Below are positions 47,873 through 55,105 of a DNA stretch of 64,000 bases, one piece after another (the first letter of the stretch is position 1; each line of letters begins with the position of its first letter). Position numbers and translations under genes: made by a program. This stretch comes from Thermodesulfatator indicus DSM 15286 (GTDB lineage: Bacteria > Desulfobacterota > Thermodesulfobacteria > Thermodesulfobacteriales > Thermodesulfatatoraceae), in the NCBI RefSeq assembly GCF_000217795.1, contig NC_015681.1, positions 2,258,225 through 2,322,224 of the forward strand, in the 5' to 3' direction. The notes under the pieces were generated by a model. It made no database searches. It saw only the letters and a list, made by a program, of their open reading frames with translations, and was not told the DNA's origin.

Positions 47873-49393
47873 TTGATTTCTGTGCTTGGCCGAAAAATCC
47901 TTTTGGCCTTAGTGTTAATAATTCTTGTCTTCTGGCTTTTTTTTATATTCTGGTCCATCAAAGAACAAAAGAATTTCTATCTTCAACAAATGCGCCGAGA
48001 AGCCAAAGCCATTTATGAATTTGTAGTGCTTGCCAGAGAATGGATTTCAAGCAAAGGCGGAATATACATAAAAAATGGCGAAAATTTTGAAAAAATTACA
48101 CCTTCCCATTTCACCAAAGAACTGGCAGCTTTTGCCAAGCCCCAAAATATGATATTCACCTTTAAAGTTGCTGTTATTAATACCAATACTCCTTATCATA
48201 TTCCCGATGAGTTTGAAAAAGAAGCTATACAAGCCTTCCAGACAGAAAAACTTAAAGAATTTTGGAAATTGGAAAATGATCCTAAAAAGCCCCTTTTTAG
48301 ATACGCAGCCCCCCTTGAATTTGAAAAAGTTTGTTCTAATTGCCATTCAGATATAGAAAATTATCAACCACCAGCTTGTATCAGCATTACTTTATCAGCC
48401 AAGCCCTTCCTTTCTGAATTAAAAAAGAGCTACAAAGGACTAATTTTATCTTCAATTTTTATCACTATATTAATCTTTTTATCATTGTACCTTTTACTAA
48501 AGTTTTTTGTTTTAAACCAGCTAAATAAATTTATCAAAGCTACTAAAGAAATAGAAAAAGGAAATTTAAGTACAAGAGTTAATATAAAAAGTAAAGATGA
48601 ATGGCAAATACTTAGTAAATATTTTAACAGCATGTTAGAAACACTGGTTAAACATCAAGAGAAATTAGAAGAAGAAGTTAAAAAAGCTACCGAGGAGTTA
48701 TACCAGGCTTACTCGGAATTAAAAAAAGCTGAAAAATATAGATCTGAATTCTTTTCAAATATTACTCATGAACTCAAAACTCCGGTAACTGCCATAAAGG
48801 GAACAATTGACCTTATAGAAAGAAAAGGAAATATTGACCAAAAACAAATAGAAATAATAAAAAAGAACATTGAAAAACTAGCCAAAATGATAAAAGATCT
48901 TTTAGACTACTCTAAGATAGAAAGCGGACAAATAGAATTAATGAAAGAAGAAAATAGCATTTTTGAAGTCATTGAAGATGCTATTCTATTAGTTAGCCCT
49001 TTAGCCAATCAAAAAAATATTAAAATTGAAATAAAAGGAAAAGATACTACTACTTATTTTGATTATGAAAAAATACAGCAAGTAATTTCCAACTTGTTAG
49101 TAAATGCTATAAAATTTTCACCTCCTGAAGGAAAGATTATAATAACTGTTTCTGAAAATAAAGATGAAGTTATTGTTTCAATAGAAGATTTTGGCCCTGG
49201 TATCCCTAAGGAAGAAAGAGAAAAGGTTTTTAACAAGTTTTATCGGGTAGCTAAAAACCAAAGAGAAGGTATTGGTTTGGGCTTAGCAATTTGTAAAGGC
49301 ATTGTAGAAAATCATGGTGGTAAAATTTGGGTGGAAGAACCTGACCATCAAGGTTGTGTTTTTAAGTTCACCTTGCCCAAAAAGGGGGAATAA
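47873..49393 (+). CDS. Membrane sensor histidine kinase with periplasmic c-type heme domain
   Basis: 506 residues, TTG start after AGGAGG. Order: membrane helix (7-28), a periplasmic sensor of the Tll0287/DUF3365 kind carrying one heme motif CSNCH (154-158), second membrane helix (188-214), HAMP, HisKA with His299 (FFSNITHELKTPVTAIKG), and the ATPase domain (VISNLLVNAIKFSP, DFGPGIP, GIGLGLAICKGI). A covalently bound heme in the sensor fits redox, NO or nitrite sensing. It is directly coupled to the response regulator gene and flanked by both nitrate/nitrite reductase units, which it most likely controls. The codon use is more AT-rich than in its neighbours. Confidence 0.9.
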   Translation: MISVLGRKILLALVLIILVFWLFFIFWSIKEQKNFYLQQMRREAKAIYEFVVLAREWISSKGGIYIKNGENFEKITPSHFTKELAAFAKPQNMIFTFKVAVINTNTPYHIPDEFEKEAIQAFQTEKLKEFWKLENDPKKPLFRYAAPLEFEKVCSNCHSDIENYQPPACISITLSAKPFLSELKKSYKGLILSSIFITILIFLSLYLLLKFFVLNQLNKFIKATKEIEKGNLSTRVNIKSKDEWQILSKYFNSMLETLVKHQEKLEEEVKKATEELYQAYSELKKAEKYRSEFFSNITHELKTPVTAIKGTIDLIERKGNIDQKQIEIIKKNIEKLAKMIKDLLDYSKIESGQIELMKEENSIFEVIEDAILLVSPLANQKNIKIEIKGKDTTTYFDYEKIQQVISNLLVNAIKFSPPEGKIIITVSENKDEVIVSIEDFGPGIPKEEREKVFNKFYRVAKNQREGIGLGLAICKGIVENHGGKIWVEEPDHQGCVFKFTLPKKGE

Positions 49394-50089
49394 ATGCACC
49401 CTAAAGCCAAGATTTTAATCATAGAAGATGATCTCGACATAATTTACGTTCTAAAGGAACACTTAGAACTTGACGGCTTTGAGGTTTTAGAAGCGGAAAA
49501 CGGCTTAAAAGGGCTAGAACTTGTAGAGCAAGATCCTGATTTAATAATACTTGACTTAAACCTTCCTGATATTGACGGCATCAAGCTCTGTCAAAAGATT
49601 CGCCAAAAAAGCGATGTTCCCATAATAATGTTAACCGCTCGAGATAGCCTTTCTGACAAAGTAAGAGGGCTAGAAAGTGGTGCTGATGATTATTTAGTTA
49701 AGCCTTTTGAGTATCTAGAAATTTTGGCTCGTATAAAAGCCTGTTTACGCCGAGCTAAAAAAATTTATAAGAAAAAGGAAATACTAGAACTAGGGATTTT
49801 TAAAATAGATTTTAATCGCCGAGAAGTAAATATTAACGGAAAAACCATAAGACTTACCAAAAAAGAATTTGACCTTTTAAAAATTTTAGCCGCTCACGCC
49901 AATGAAGTCCTAACTCGGGATTTTATAAGAAGCCAGTTATGGCCCGGCAAGGAAATTTATCCGTGGAGTAGAGCCTTAGACGTTCACATACAGCGCCTAC
50001 GACAAAAAATAGAACCAGACCCCGAAAACCCTCGATATATAATTACCCACCCTGGTGTTGGCTATCGTTTTAATCCTGAGGGAGATTAG
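49394..50089 (+). CDS. OmpR/PhoB-family response regulator
   Basis: 231 residues. The receiver domain has Asp55 as phosphorylation site (LIILDLNLPDIDG), acidic pocket IIEDD and VKPFE Lys. The C-terminal winged helix is of the OmpR type (KTIRLTKKEFDLLKILAAH, RALDVHIQRLRQKIEPDP, GVGYRF). It starts one base after its kinase ends. Its 3' end overlaps that of the convergent napH gene by 20 bases. Proposed targets are the shared napM and napC promoters. Confidence 0.94.
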   Translation: MHPKAKILIIEDDLDIIYVLKEHLELDGFEVLEAENGLKGLELVEQDPDLIILDLNLPDIDGIKLCQKIRQKSDVPIIMLTARDSLSDKVRGLESGADDYLVKPFEYLEILARIKACLRRAKKIYKKKEILELGIFKIDFNRREVNINGKTIRLTKKEFDLLKILAAHANEVLTRDFIRSQLWPGKEIYPWSRALDVHIQRLRQKIEPDPENPRYIITHPGVGYRFNPEGD

Positions 50090-50873
50090 GTTTCCAATGA
50101 AATCTTAAGGCTTTAAAACGGCAGGCATCCAAACAATCTCCACAATTCCAACAATAAACATCCTTACTTTCGTCTTTTAAAGGTGAAAGCCCCAAGGGAC
50201 ACACCCTTTCACACATTCTACATTCTTTACAAGAATCTTTATCTCTAATAATTCTTAAAGAACGCTTACTTCCGAGAAAGGCTAACATTCCCCCTAAGGG
50301 GCAAAAATATCGACAAAAAAATCTACGGGTGAAAAAATTCATAAAAAGAACTAGTAGAATTACTATTCCTTCAATAGCCAGAGTGTGGAAGAAAACCGCC
50401 ATCATTATTTCGCGCCCAACTAAACCAGGAGGAGAAAGAAAAACGAAAATTGGAGCCCCAAGGATCATAGCTAAAATTACATCACCAATTAAGGTAAACC
50501 AAATAGTACGCCTAGGTAAAATTATTAGGTCCCTTTTTCTTTTGAACTTAAAAACTTTTAAAAGACGTTCTTGAAGTTCTGAAAGAAAACTTATAGGACA
50601 AATCCAACTACAGAAAACCCTACCTAAAAATGAAGCTAGAAGCACTGGCCACAATAGAGCTATTAAAAGAGGAAGATAAATTGTTTTGGAAATTAAAATG
50701 CTTTCAAAGCCCTCAAGAGGAGAAACAAACCACAGTTTACCTATACTCAGTGATTGATACCATCCCTGGATAAAACTTATTTGAAAATAGTAATTGAGAA
50801 AGGGATTCACTAAAATAACTAAAAAGGCCAGAAAAAGGATTAAAAATCTCAAACGCTTGTAATTTTTAGACAT
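50070..50873 (-). CDS. napH: NapH, membrane iron-sulfur quinol oxidase subunit
   Basis: 267 residues with about four to five membrane spans, two CxxxCP motifs in loops (CSWICPISFLSELQ and CRYFCPLGGMLAF) and a C-terminal pair of [4Fe-4S] motifs (CKECRMCERVCP and CWNCGDCLDACR). This is the NapH layout. NapGH takes electrons from menaquinol and passes them to the periplasmic side of the nitrate reductase. It is three bases after napG. Confidence 0.92.
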   Translation of the reverse strand: MSKNYKRLRFLILFLAFLVILVNPFLNYYFQISFIQGWYQSLSIGKLWFVSPLEGFESILISKTIYLPLLIALLWPVLLASFLGRVFCSWICPISFLSELQERLLKVFKFKRKRDLIILPRRTIWFTLIGDVILAMILGAPIFVFLSPPGLVGREIMMAVFFHTLAIEGIVILLVLFMNFFTRRFFCRYFCPLGGMLAFLGSKRSLRIIRDKDSCKECRMCERVCPLGLSPLKDESKDVYCWNCGDCLDACRFKALRFHWKPNLPQD

Positions 50874-50876
50874 TTT

Positions 50877-51479
50877 CTATCTCTTTCTAAAGGCGTAAAT
50901 TGGTTCGATGTTGATAGCTTTAGGATTTAAAGGACAACTATGGGTACAGAGACCACAGCCTGTGCAATTTTCTTCGATAACAACCGGCCTTAGCTGATCA
51001 AGTTTAATTGCTTTCTCTTTCAGGGGACAGACATTGTAACAGGTGCGACATAAAGCCTGCCCTACCCAAGTTATACAATATCTTTTGTTAATAACCGCCA
51101 CTCCCATACGTACTTCTTCCATCTTAACCGGAAGAAGCGTTCCCGTAGGACAGACCTCTACGCACTTCATACAGAGATAACAGGGAATCTTTTCCACTTC
51201 GATAATAGGAGTACCTGCAAAAATTCCCTGGCGAATATCAAGAATTCTAATAGAATGATAGGGGCAAATTTCGGCGCAACGGCCACAGCGCACGCACTTG
51301 GCGGCAAATAAGTCTTCAGAAACAGCCCCAGGAGGCCTTAAGTGGTTGCGCTTAACCGGCGAGGCCAATAGGCCTCCTTTAGATACATTGGGAAGAGATA
51401 AAAAAGCTAACAAACTTGCCAGGAAAGATCTACGAGTCTTTTTTAACACGGCTAAAACGGATTTTGGGTTTATATTCAC
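50877..51479 (-). CDS. napG: NapG, Tat-exported four-cluster ferredoxin
   Basis: 200 residues with a Tat signal (KKTRRSFLASLLAFLSL) and four [4Fe-4S] motifs: CVRCGRCAEICP, CYLCMKCVEVCP, CRTCYNVCP and CTGCGLCTHSCP. This is typical for NapG, which accepts electrons from NapH. Translation seems to start at GTG 51479 inside the napD gene, a 50-base overlap. A shorter start is possible, but it would cut the Tat n-region. Confidence 0.92.
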   Translation of the reverse strand: MNINPKSVLAVLKKTRRSFLASLLAFLSLPNVSKGGLLASPVKRNHLRPPGAVSEDLFAAKCVRCGRCAEICPYHSIRILDIRQGIFAGTPIIEVEKIPCYLCMKCVEVCPTGTLLPVKMEEVRMGVAVINKRYCITWVGQALCRTCYNVCPLKEKAIKLDQLRPVVIEENCTGCGLCTHSCPLNPKAINIEPIYAFRKR

Positions 51480-51729
51480 CAGCTTCTATTTTTTTCACTT
51501 CGTCTTCACCATGAAGGTAAGCCAGGTCGCAGTTTATAACACCATCAATCTGAGTAATATGATCAACAATTTTTTCCATCTCTTCCGAGGTATTAGTGTC
51601 CAGGACAATGATAATATGACCTTTCTCGTCGTGGCCGTAAATAGTAAGACCAGAAAAAGAGGCCAATGAGTCAAGAACTTTATCTTTTTCACCCGGGACT
51701 ACATGGACCACAAAACCACCTATAGGCAT
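51430..51729 (-). CDS. napD: NapD, Tat proofreading chaperone of NapA
   Basis: 99 residues with the NapD ferredoxin-like fold: IGGFVVHVVPGEKDKVLDSL at the start and GHIIIVLDTNTSEEMEKIV in the middle. NapD binds the Tat signal of NapA in the cytosol and holds it back until the molybdenum cofactor is inserted. It starts 48 bases after napA, with a terminator hairpin between them. Confidence 0.88.
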   Translation of the reverse strand: MPIGGFVVHVVPGEKDKVLDSLASFSGLTIYGHDEKGHIIIVLDTNTSEEMEKIVDHITQIDGVINCDLAYLHGEDEVKKIEAGEYKPKIRFSRVKKDS

Positions 51730-51747
51730 TTCAGCACCTCGTTAACT

Positions 51748-51773
51748 AAAAGGCCCCGCTTAAAGCGGGGCTT
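51748..51773 (-). terminator. Terminator-like hairpin between napA and napD
   Basis: Eight-pair GC-rich stem (AGCCCCGCT type, arms 51753-51760 and 51764-51771) with a three-base loop, followed on the minus strand by TTTT (51748-51751). It probably lowers transcription of napDGH compared with napMA. Confidence 0.7.
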
Positions 51774-51777
51774 TATT

Positions 51778-54180
51778 TTACATCTTGTGTCCTACCACAT
51801 AAGGTTTTAAAGGCTTAGGACCGGAAATCCTTTTGATGCGACAAGCACAAATCTTAAACTCTGGTTCTTTTGAACCCGGGTCAAAAGCATCTTTGGTAAC
51901 CCGGTTAATCATACGTTCTTCATACATATCATGCCAGTAAACAAAAACCATACCTTCCATGGGGCCTTCATAAACTTTGGCTGGAAGTATATTTCGTCCA
52001 CGCCTGGTTTCTACCAGAACCATATCTCCAGGGTTAATACCCAGTCGCTTGGCGTCTTTGGGATTAATTTCCACAAAGGCATATGGATTGGCCCTTAACA
52101 ATTCTTTGATGCGACCAGTCATACTGGTGGTATGCCAGTGATCAATAATACGCCCGGTAGAGAGATAGAAAGGATACTCAGCGTCTGGTTCTTCAGCGGC
52201 ACCTTTATAAGGCCTTAGCCAAATCCAAAGCTTATGGTCTTTATGGGCTGGGCCATAGAACTGATATGGCTTTTCGTCAACAGCATGTTCATCGGCTAAG
52301 GGGTCAAGGCCGCGTACAAATTTTTTGTAAGTGCCGCCTTTTAGAGCCCATTCTTTAGTAGGAGCAGGCCACTGCACACCGTCAGGCCTCTGCATGAGTA
52401 CTTCATAAGTAGCCCCACGCAGGTCATTATCACGGCCAGCGGTAAGCTTCTGGGTGTATTCGTCCCAAATAGCCTTTGGTAAGGCAAAACCTTCCTCAAG
52501 ACCTATAAACGGTTCTACTGTCTTTTTGATAACAGGATCATTTAGTTTTTCCGCAAGTTTTAAAGCCCATTCACGCACAATCCATACTTCAGGCTTAGCT
52601 TCTCCCGGAGGATCAATGGTCTTAACTGTGATTTGCGAACGGCGTTCGGTACATCCGTAAACTCCTGTCTTTTCAAAGTGAAAAGCGGTGGGCAATACCA
52701 GATTGGCAAGCTCTGTGGTCTTGGTGGGAAATATATCCGTTACTACCATAAAAACATCTTCGCGGGCCATGCCTTTACGATACTTGTCAACGTCAGGTAG
52801 GCTCTGAGCCGGACTGGTGCAGTTTATCCATATGGCTTTGATTTTACCTTCGTTTACAGCTTTAAACATGGCGATAGTGTGGTAGCCGGGTTTGGCAGGA
52901 ATTCTACCGCGTGGTACTCCCCAAAGATCTTCTACCTGATGGCGCAATTTATCTACTTTAACCGGACGATGCCCAGGAAGGATATGGCATAGTCCACCAC
53001 CTTCACGTACTCCACCACAGGCATTAGGCTGGCCGGTAAGAGAAAAACTATCAGCTCCTGGACGACAAAGTTGGCCAGTAAGCAGATGGAGATTATGAAC
53101 CAGATTATTGGCCCAAACCCCGCGGATACGCTGGTTAAGCCCCATAGTCCAAAAACTCATAGTGGCGGGAGAAGTAGCAAATTTGCGGGCTACTAAACGG
53201 ATAATCTCAGGAGTTATATTTCCACCACAGATTTCGGCTGCTCGTTCAGGGGTATAAGCGGCCAAGAATTTTTTGTATTCTTCAAATGAGACTTTTTTCT
53301 TGTTTTTCCCTACTCTAAAGACACAGTAATTTTTAATGAAGTTTTCGTCATAGAGTTTTTCTTCAACAATTACATAGGCCATGGCGTTTAGAAGAGCCAA
53401 GTCCGTGCCTGGCTTGAACTGAAGATGGATATCGGCAATACGAGAGGTAGGTGATACACGCGGGTCAGCATTGATAACGAAAACTTTTTGGGGATTATCA
53501 AGTTTGCGGCGCATCACCCGACGGAAAAGTACAGGATGGGCCTCAGCCATATTACTTCCAATGATAAAGAAACAAAAGGCTTGTTCAATGTCGGCATAAG
53601 AACCAATGGGCTCATCAGCTCCAAAAGAGGTTAGATAGCCGCCTACGGCACTGGCCATACAAAGACGGGGGTTGCCTTCTACATTATTGGTCCGAAGACC
53701 AGCTCGCATGACTTTCTGAAAAAGATAGGTCTCTTCAGTCAAGGCCTGACCAGAGCCATAATAAGCTACCGAATTAGGCCCATAGTTTTTAACTGCCTGG
53801 GCAAACTTTTCAGCGGCAATATCTAAGGCTTCTTCCCAAGAAATTTCGCGGAACTTTTCCTTTTTACTAGCTCGATAAAGTGGTTTTTTAAGACGCTCAG
53901 GATGATTCATAATTTGATAAAAAAGCATACCCTTCATACATAGAAAGCCGAAATTAGTACGTGATTGGGGCACTCCTCTTATGGCTACGGGTTTCCCATT
54001 TTTAAGACCAAGCTCTACGCGGCAGCCCACTCCGCAAAAACGGCAAACTCCACGAACCCATTTATCAGCATCCGCTGCTTGTGCTTCCTGGTCTAAAACA
54101 AAGGGAAGCTTCATACCCACCAAGGAAGCAGCGGTTAAAGCGGCCGTTCTTTTTAAAAATTCTCTTCTAGTAAGGGCCAT
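51778..54180 (-). CDS. napA: Periplasmic nitrate reductase catalytic subunit
   Basis: 800 residues. Tat signal LTRREFLKRTAALTAASL, a [4Fe-4S] site with Cys46, Cys49, Cys53 and Cys81 (CRFCGVGC ... CMKG), and the molybdenum ligand Cys174 in GNPRLCMASAVGGY. The residue after it is Met-Ala-Ser as in NapA. It lacks a NapB partner in the window, so it is a monomeric or NapM-linked form as in sulfate reducers and related thermophiles. Electrons would come from NapM and NapGH or the tetraheme protein. It begins 19 bases after napM behind AAGGAGGTG. Confidence 0.95.
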   Translation of the reverse strand: MALTRREFLKRTAALTAASLVGMKLPFVLDQEAQAADADKWVRGVCRFCGVGCRVELGLKNGKPVAIRGVPQSRTNFGFLCMKGMLFYQIMNHPERLKKPLYRASKKEKFREISWEEALDIAAEKFAQAVKNYGPNSVAYYGSGQALTEETYLFQKVMRAGLRTNNVEGNPRLCMASAVGGYLTSFGADEPIGSYADIEQAFCFFIIGSNMAEAHPVLFRRVMRRKLDNPQKVFVINADPRVSPTSRIADIHLQFKPGTDLALLNAMAYVIVEEKLYDENFIKNYCVFRVGKNKKKVSFEEYKKFLAAYTPERAAEICGGNITPEIIRLVARKFATSPATMSFWTMGLNQRIRGVWANNLVHNLHLLTGQLCRPGADSFSLTGQPNACGGVREGGGLCHILPGHRPVKVDKLRHQVEDLWGVPRGRIPAKPGYHTIAMFKAVNEGKIKAIWINCTSPAQSLPDVDKYRKGMAREDVFMVVTDIFPTKTTELANLVLPTAFHFEKTGVYGCTERRSQITVKTIDPPGEAKPEVWIVREWALKLAEKLNDPVIKKTVEPFIGLEEGFALPKAIWDEYTQKLTAGRDNDLRGATYEVLMQRPDGVQWPAPTKEWALKGGTYKKFVRGLDPLADEHAVDEKPYQFYGPAHKDHKLWIWLRPYKGAAEEPDAEYPFYLSTGRIIDHWHTTSMTGRIKELLRANPYAFVEINPKDAKRLGINPGDMVLVETRRGRNILPAKVYEGPMEGMVFVYWHDMYEERMINRVTKDAFDPGSKEPEFKICACRIKRISGPKPLKPYVVGHKM

Positions 54181-54199
54181 AAAAACACCTCCTTAAAAA

Positions 54200-54586
54200 T
54201 TACTTATGTACACTAAATTTGTGGGCCGGATGGCACTGTGTACAAGATTTGTCTTTAGGGGCTGTCTGTACCTGTTTAGCATGACAAGGCATACATCTAG
54301 CCGGCTCCGGACGCACTTCAAAATTCTCAAAAGTACCGTGACACTGATAACATTTGACGTTGTCAAGCCCATGGACAGAGTTAAACCACTCGTCGTAGAT
54401 ATCAGGGGTTTCCTCTTTATGACAGCTAGCACATGGCATCAATTTTTCTTGTTCCGTAAGGGGAGGATGACCTGATACCTGTTTTACCGGTACTCCTCCT
54501 TCCACAGGGGCTTGGCCTTTTGGAGCACAAGCAACTACTATCCCCCCAGCCAAAAATACACTCAATAAAAATAGTCGTAACCTCAC
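54200..54586 (-). CDS. napM: NapM, tetraheme lipoprotein cytochrome c
   Basis: 128 residues, GTG start behind AAGGAGGTG. A lipoprotein signal (GGIVVACAP) anchors it outside the membrane. Four CxxCH motifs: CASCH, CYQCH, CMPCH and CTQCH. NapM is the electron donor to NapA in delta-proteobacteria-like nitrate reducers. It is the first gene of napM-napA, with promoter elements at 54627-54678. Confidence 0.9.
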   Translation of the reverse strand: MRLRLFLLSVFLAGGIVVACAPKGQAPVEGGVPVKQVSGHPPLTEQEKLMPCASCHKEETPDIYDEWFNSVHGLDNVKCYQCHGTFENFEVRPEPARCMPCHAKQVQTAPKDKSCTQCHPAHKFSVHK

Positions 54587-54626
54587 CGGACACCTCCTTA
54601 CAATTAAAAAATTGCTCTAAAAATTT

Positions 54627-54678
54627 TATATACTAACCAAAAGTAAAAAGGTGGTTATTTTTGTAACAAAATTGTAAC
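54627..54678 (-). promoter_or_regulatory. Promoter/operator of napM-napA (shared with napC-hao)
   Basis: Minus strand: GTTACAA-TTTT-GTTACAA-AAA-TAACC, then 20 bases, then TATATA (54627-54632). The two GTTACAA units are exactly 11 bases apart. The same arrangement and spacing to the -10 box is found upstream of the napC unit. Confidence 0.6.
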
Positions 54679-54710
54679 TAAACAATTATTAATTTGAATC
54701 ATGAGCCTTT

Positions 54711-54744
54711 AACCTTGATTCCCATTTAAACAGGAATAAAGGTT
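54711..54744. repeat. Hairpin repeat (GATTC..TTTAAAC..GGAAT type), copy 2
   Basis: AACCTT (54711-54716) pairs with AAGGTT (54739-54744), with ATTCC/GGAAT inside and a loop containing ATTTAAAC. The core resembles the hairpin at 33055-33088, so it is likely a dispersed palindrome. Confidence 0.5.
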
Positions 54745-54887
54745 GCTTAAAATAGCTTTCGTAATTAACGGAATTTTTTTAAATTAATGAGACTGATTTT
54801 GTAAAAATATACGAGCTTTCTTCGGAGGCATAATCATTATAGGGCTTCACCTCTTAAAACCAATAAAACACTAGCTCGCTTTAACGC

Positions 54888-54960
54888 ACAAACCCTTGCC
54901 TTAACCCAGGTGGGTTTGGGGGCAAGGATCCAATGCTTTACCGGGGATTAGGGGGTTTGT
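54888..54960 (+). ncRNA. Candidate structured leader (three-way junction) upstream of feoB
   Basis: The plus strand can fold into three stems. P1 is ACAAAC (54888-54893) with GTTTGT (54955-54960). P2 is CCTTGCC (54894-54900) with GGCAAGG (54921-54927), extended by AACCCA/TGGGTT around a GG loop. P3 is ATCC (54928-54931) with GGAT (54945-54948). The P2 and P3 strands are directly adjacent. The structure ends 145 bases ahead of the feoB start. It could be a metal-sensing leader or a terminator-like fold; I do not recognise a known riboswitch class. Confidence 0.4.
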
Positions 54961-55105
54961 TTAATTATACCTTGCTGGTAGTCTTTCCTTGTGTTAATTG
55001 AAAAGAGTTTGCAATAAAATGCATGGTGTTATTGTAAAAACTGCAAGGGATTACCTTTGGCTAGTTCAATTTATAAACACCACATAGTTTAGGAGAGGAA
55101 TGTTT

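Larger units (their letters stand above)
54587..55099. other. Regulatory region between napM and feoB
   Basis: 513 bases without a gene. In order: the napM promoter/operator (54627-54678), a hairpin repeat (54711-54744), an AT-rich part, a three-stem RNA candidate (54888-54960) and an AT-rich lead into feoB with AGGAGAGG as ribosome site. No recognisable Fur box was found by eye. Confidence 0.6.

Noticed and set aside
51778..54180. Formate dehydrogenase alpha subunit instead of NapA
   Set aside because: The protein shares the molybdopterin fold, but the Mo ligand context (RLCMAS), Tat signal and the napM/D/G/H neighbours fit NapA.
54888..54960. Known riboswitch class (c-di-GMP GEMM-I or NiCo) ahead of feoB
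   Set aside because: A first look at ACGCACA suggested GEMM, but the conserved GGGACGCAAAGCC core and receptor are missing; kept only as an unknown structure.
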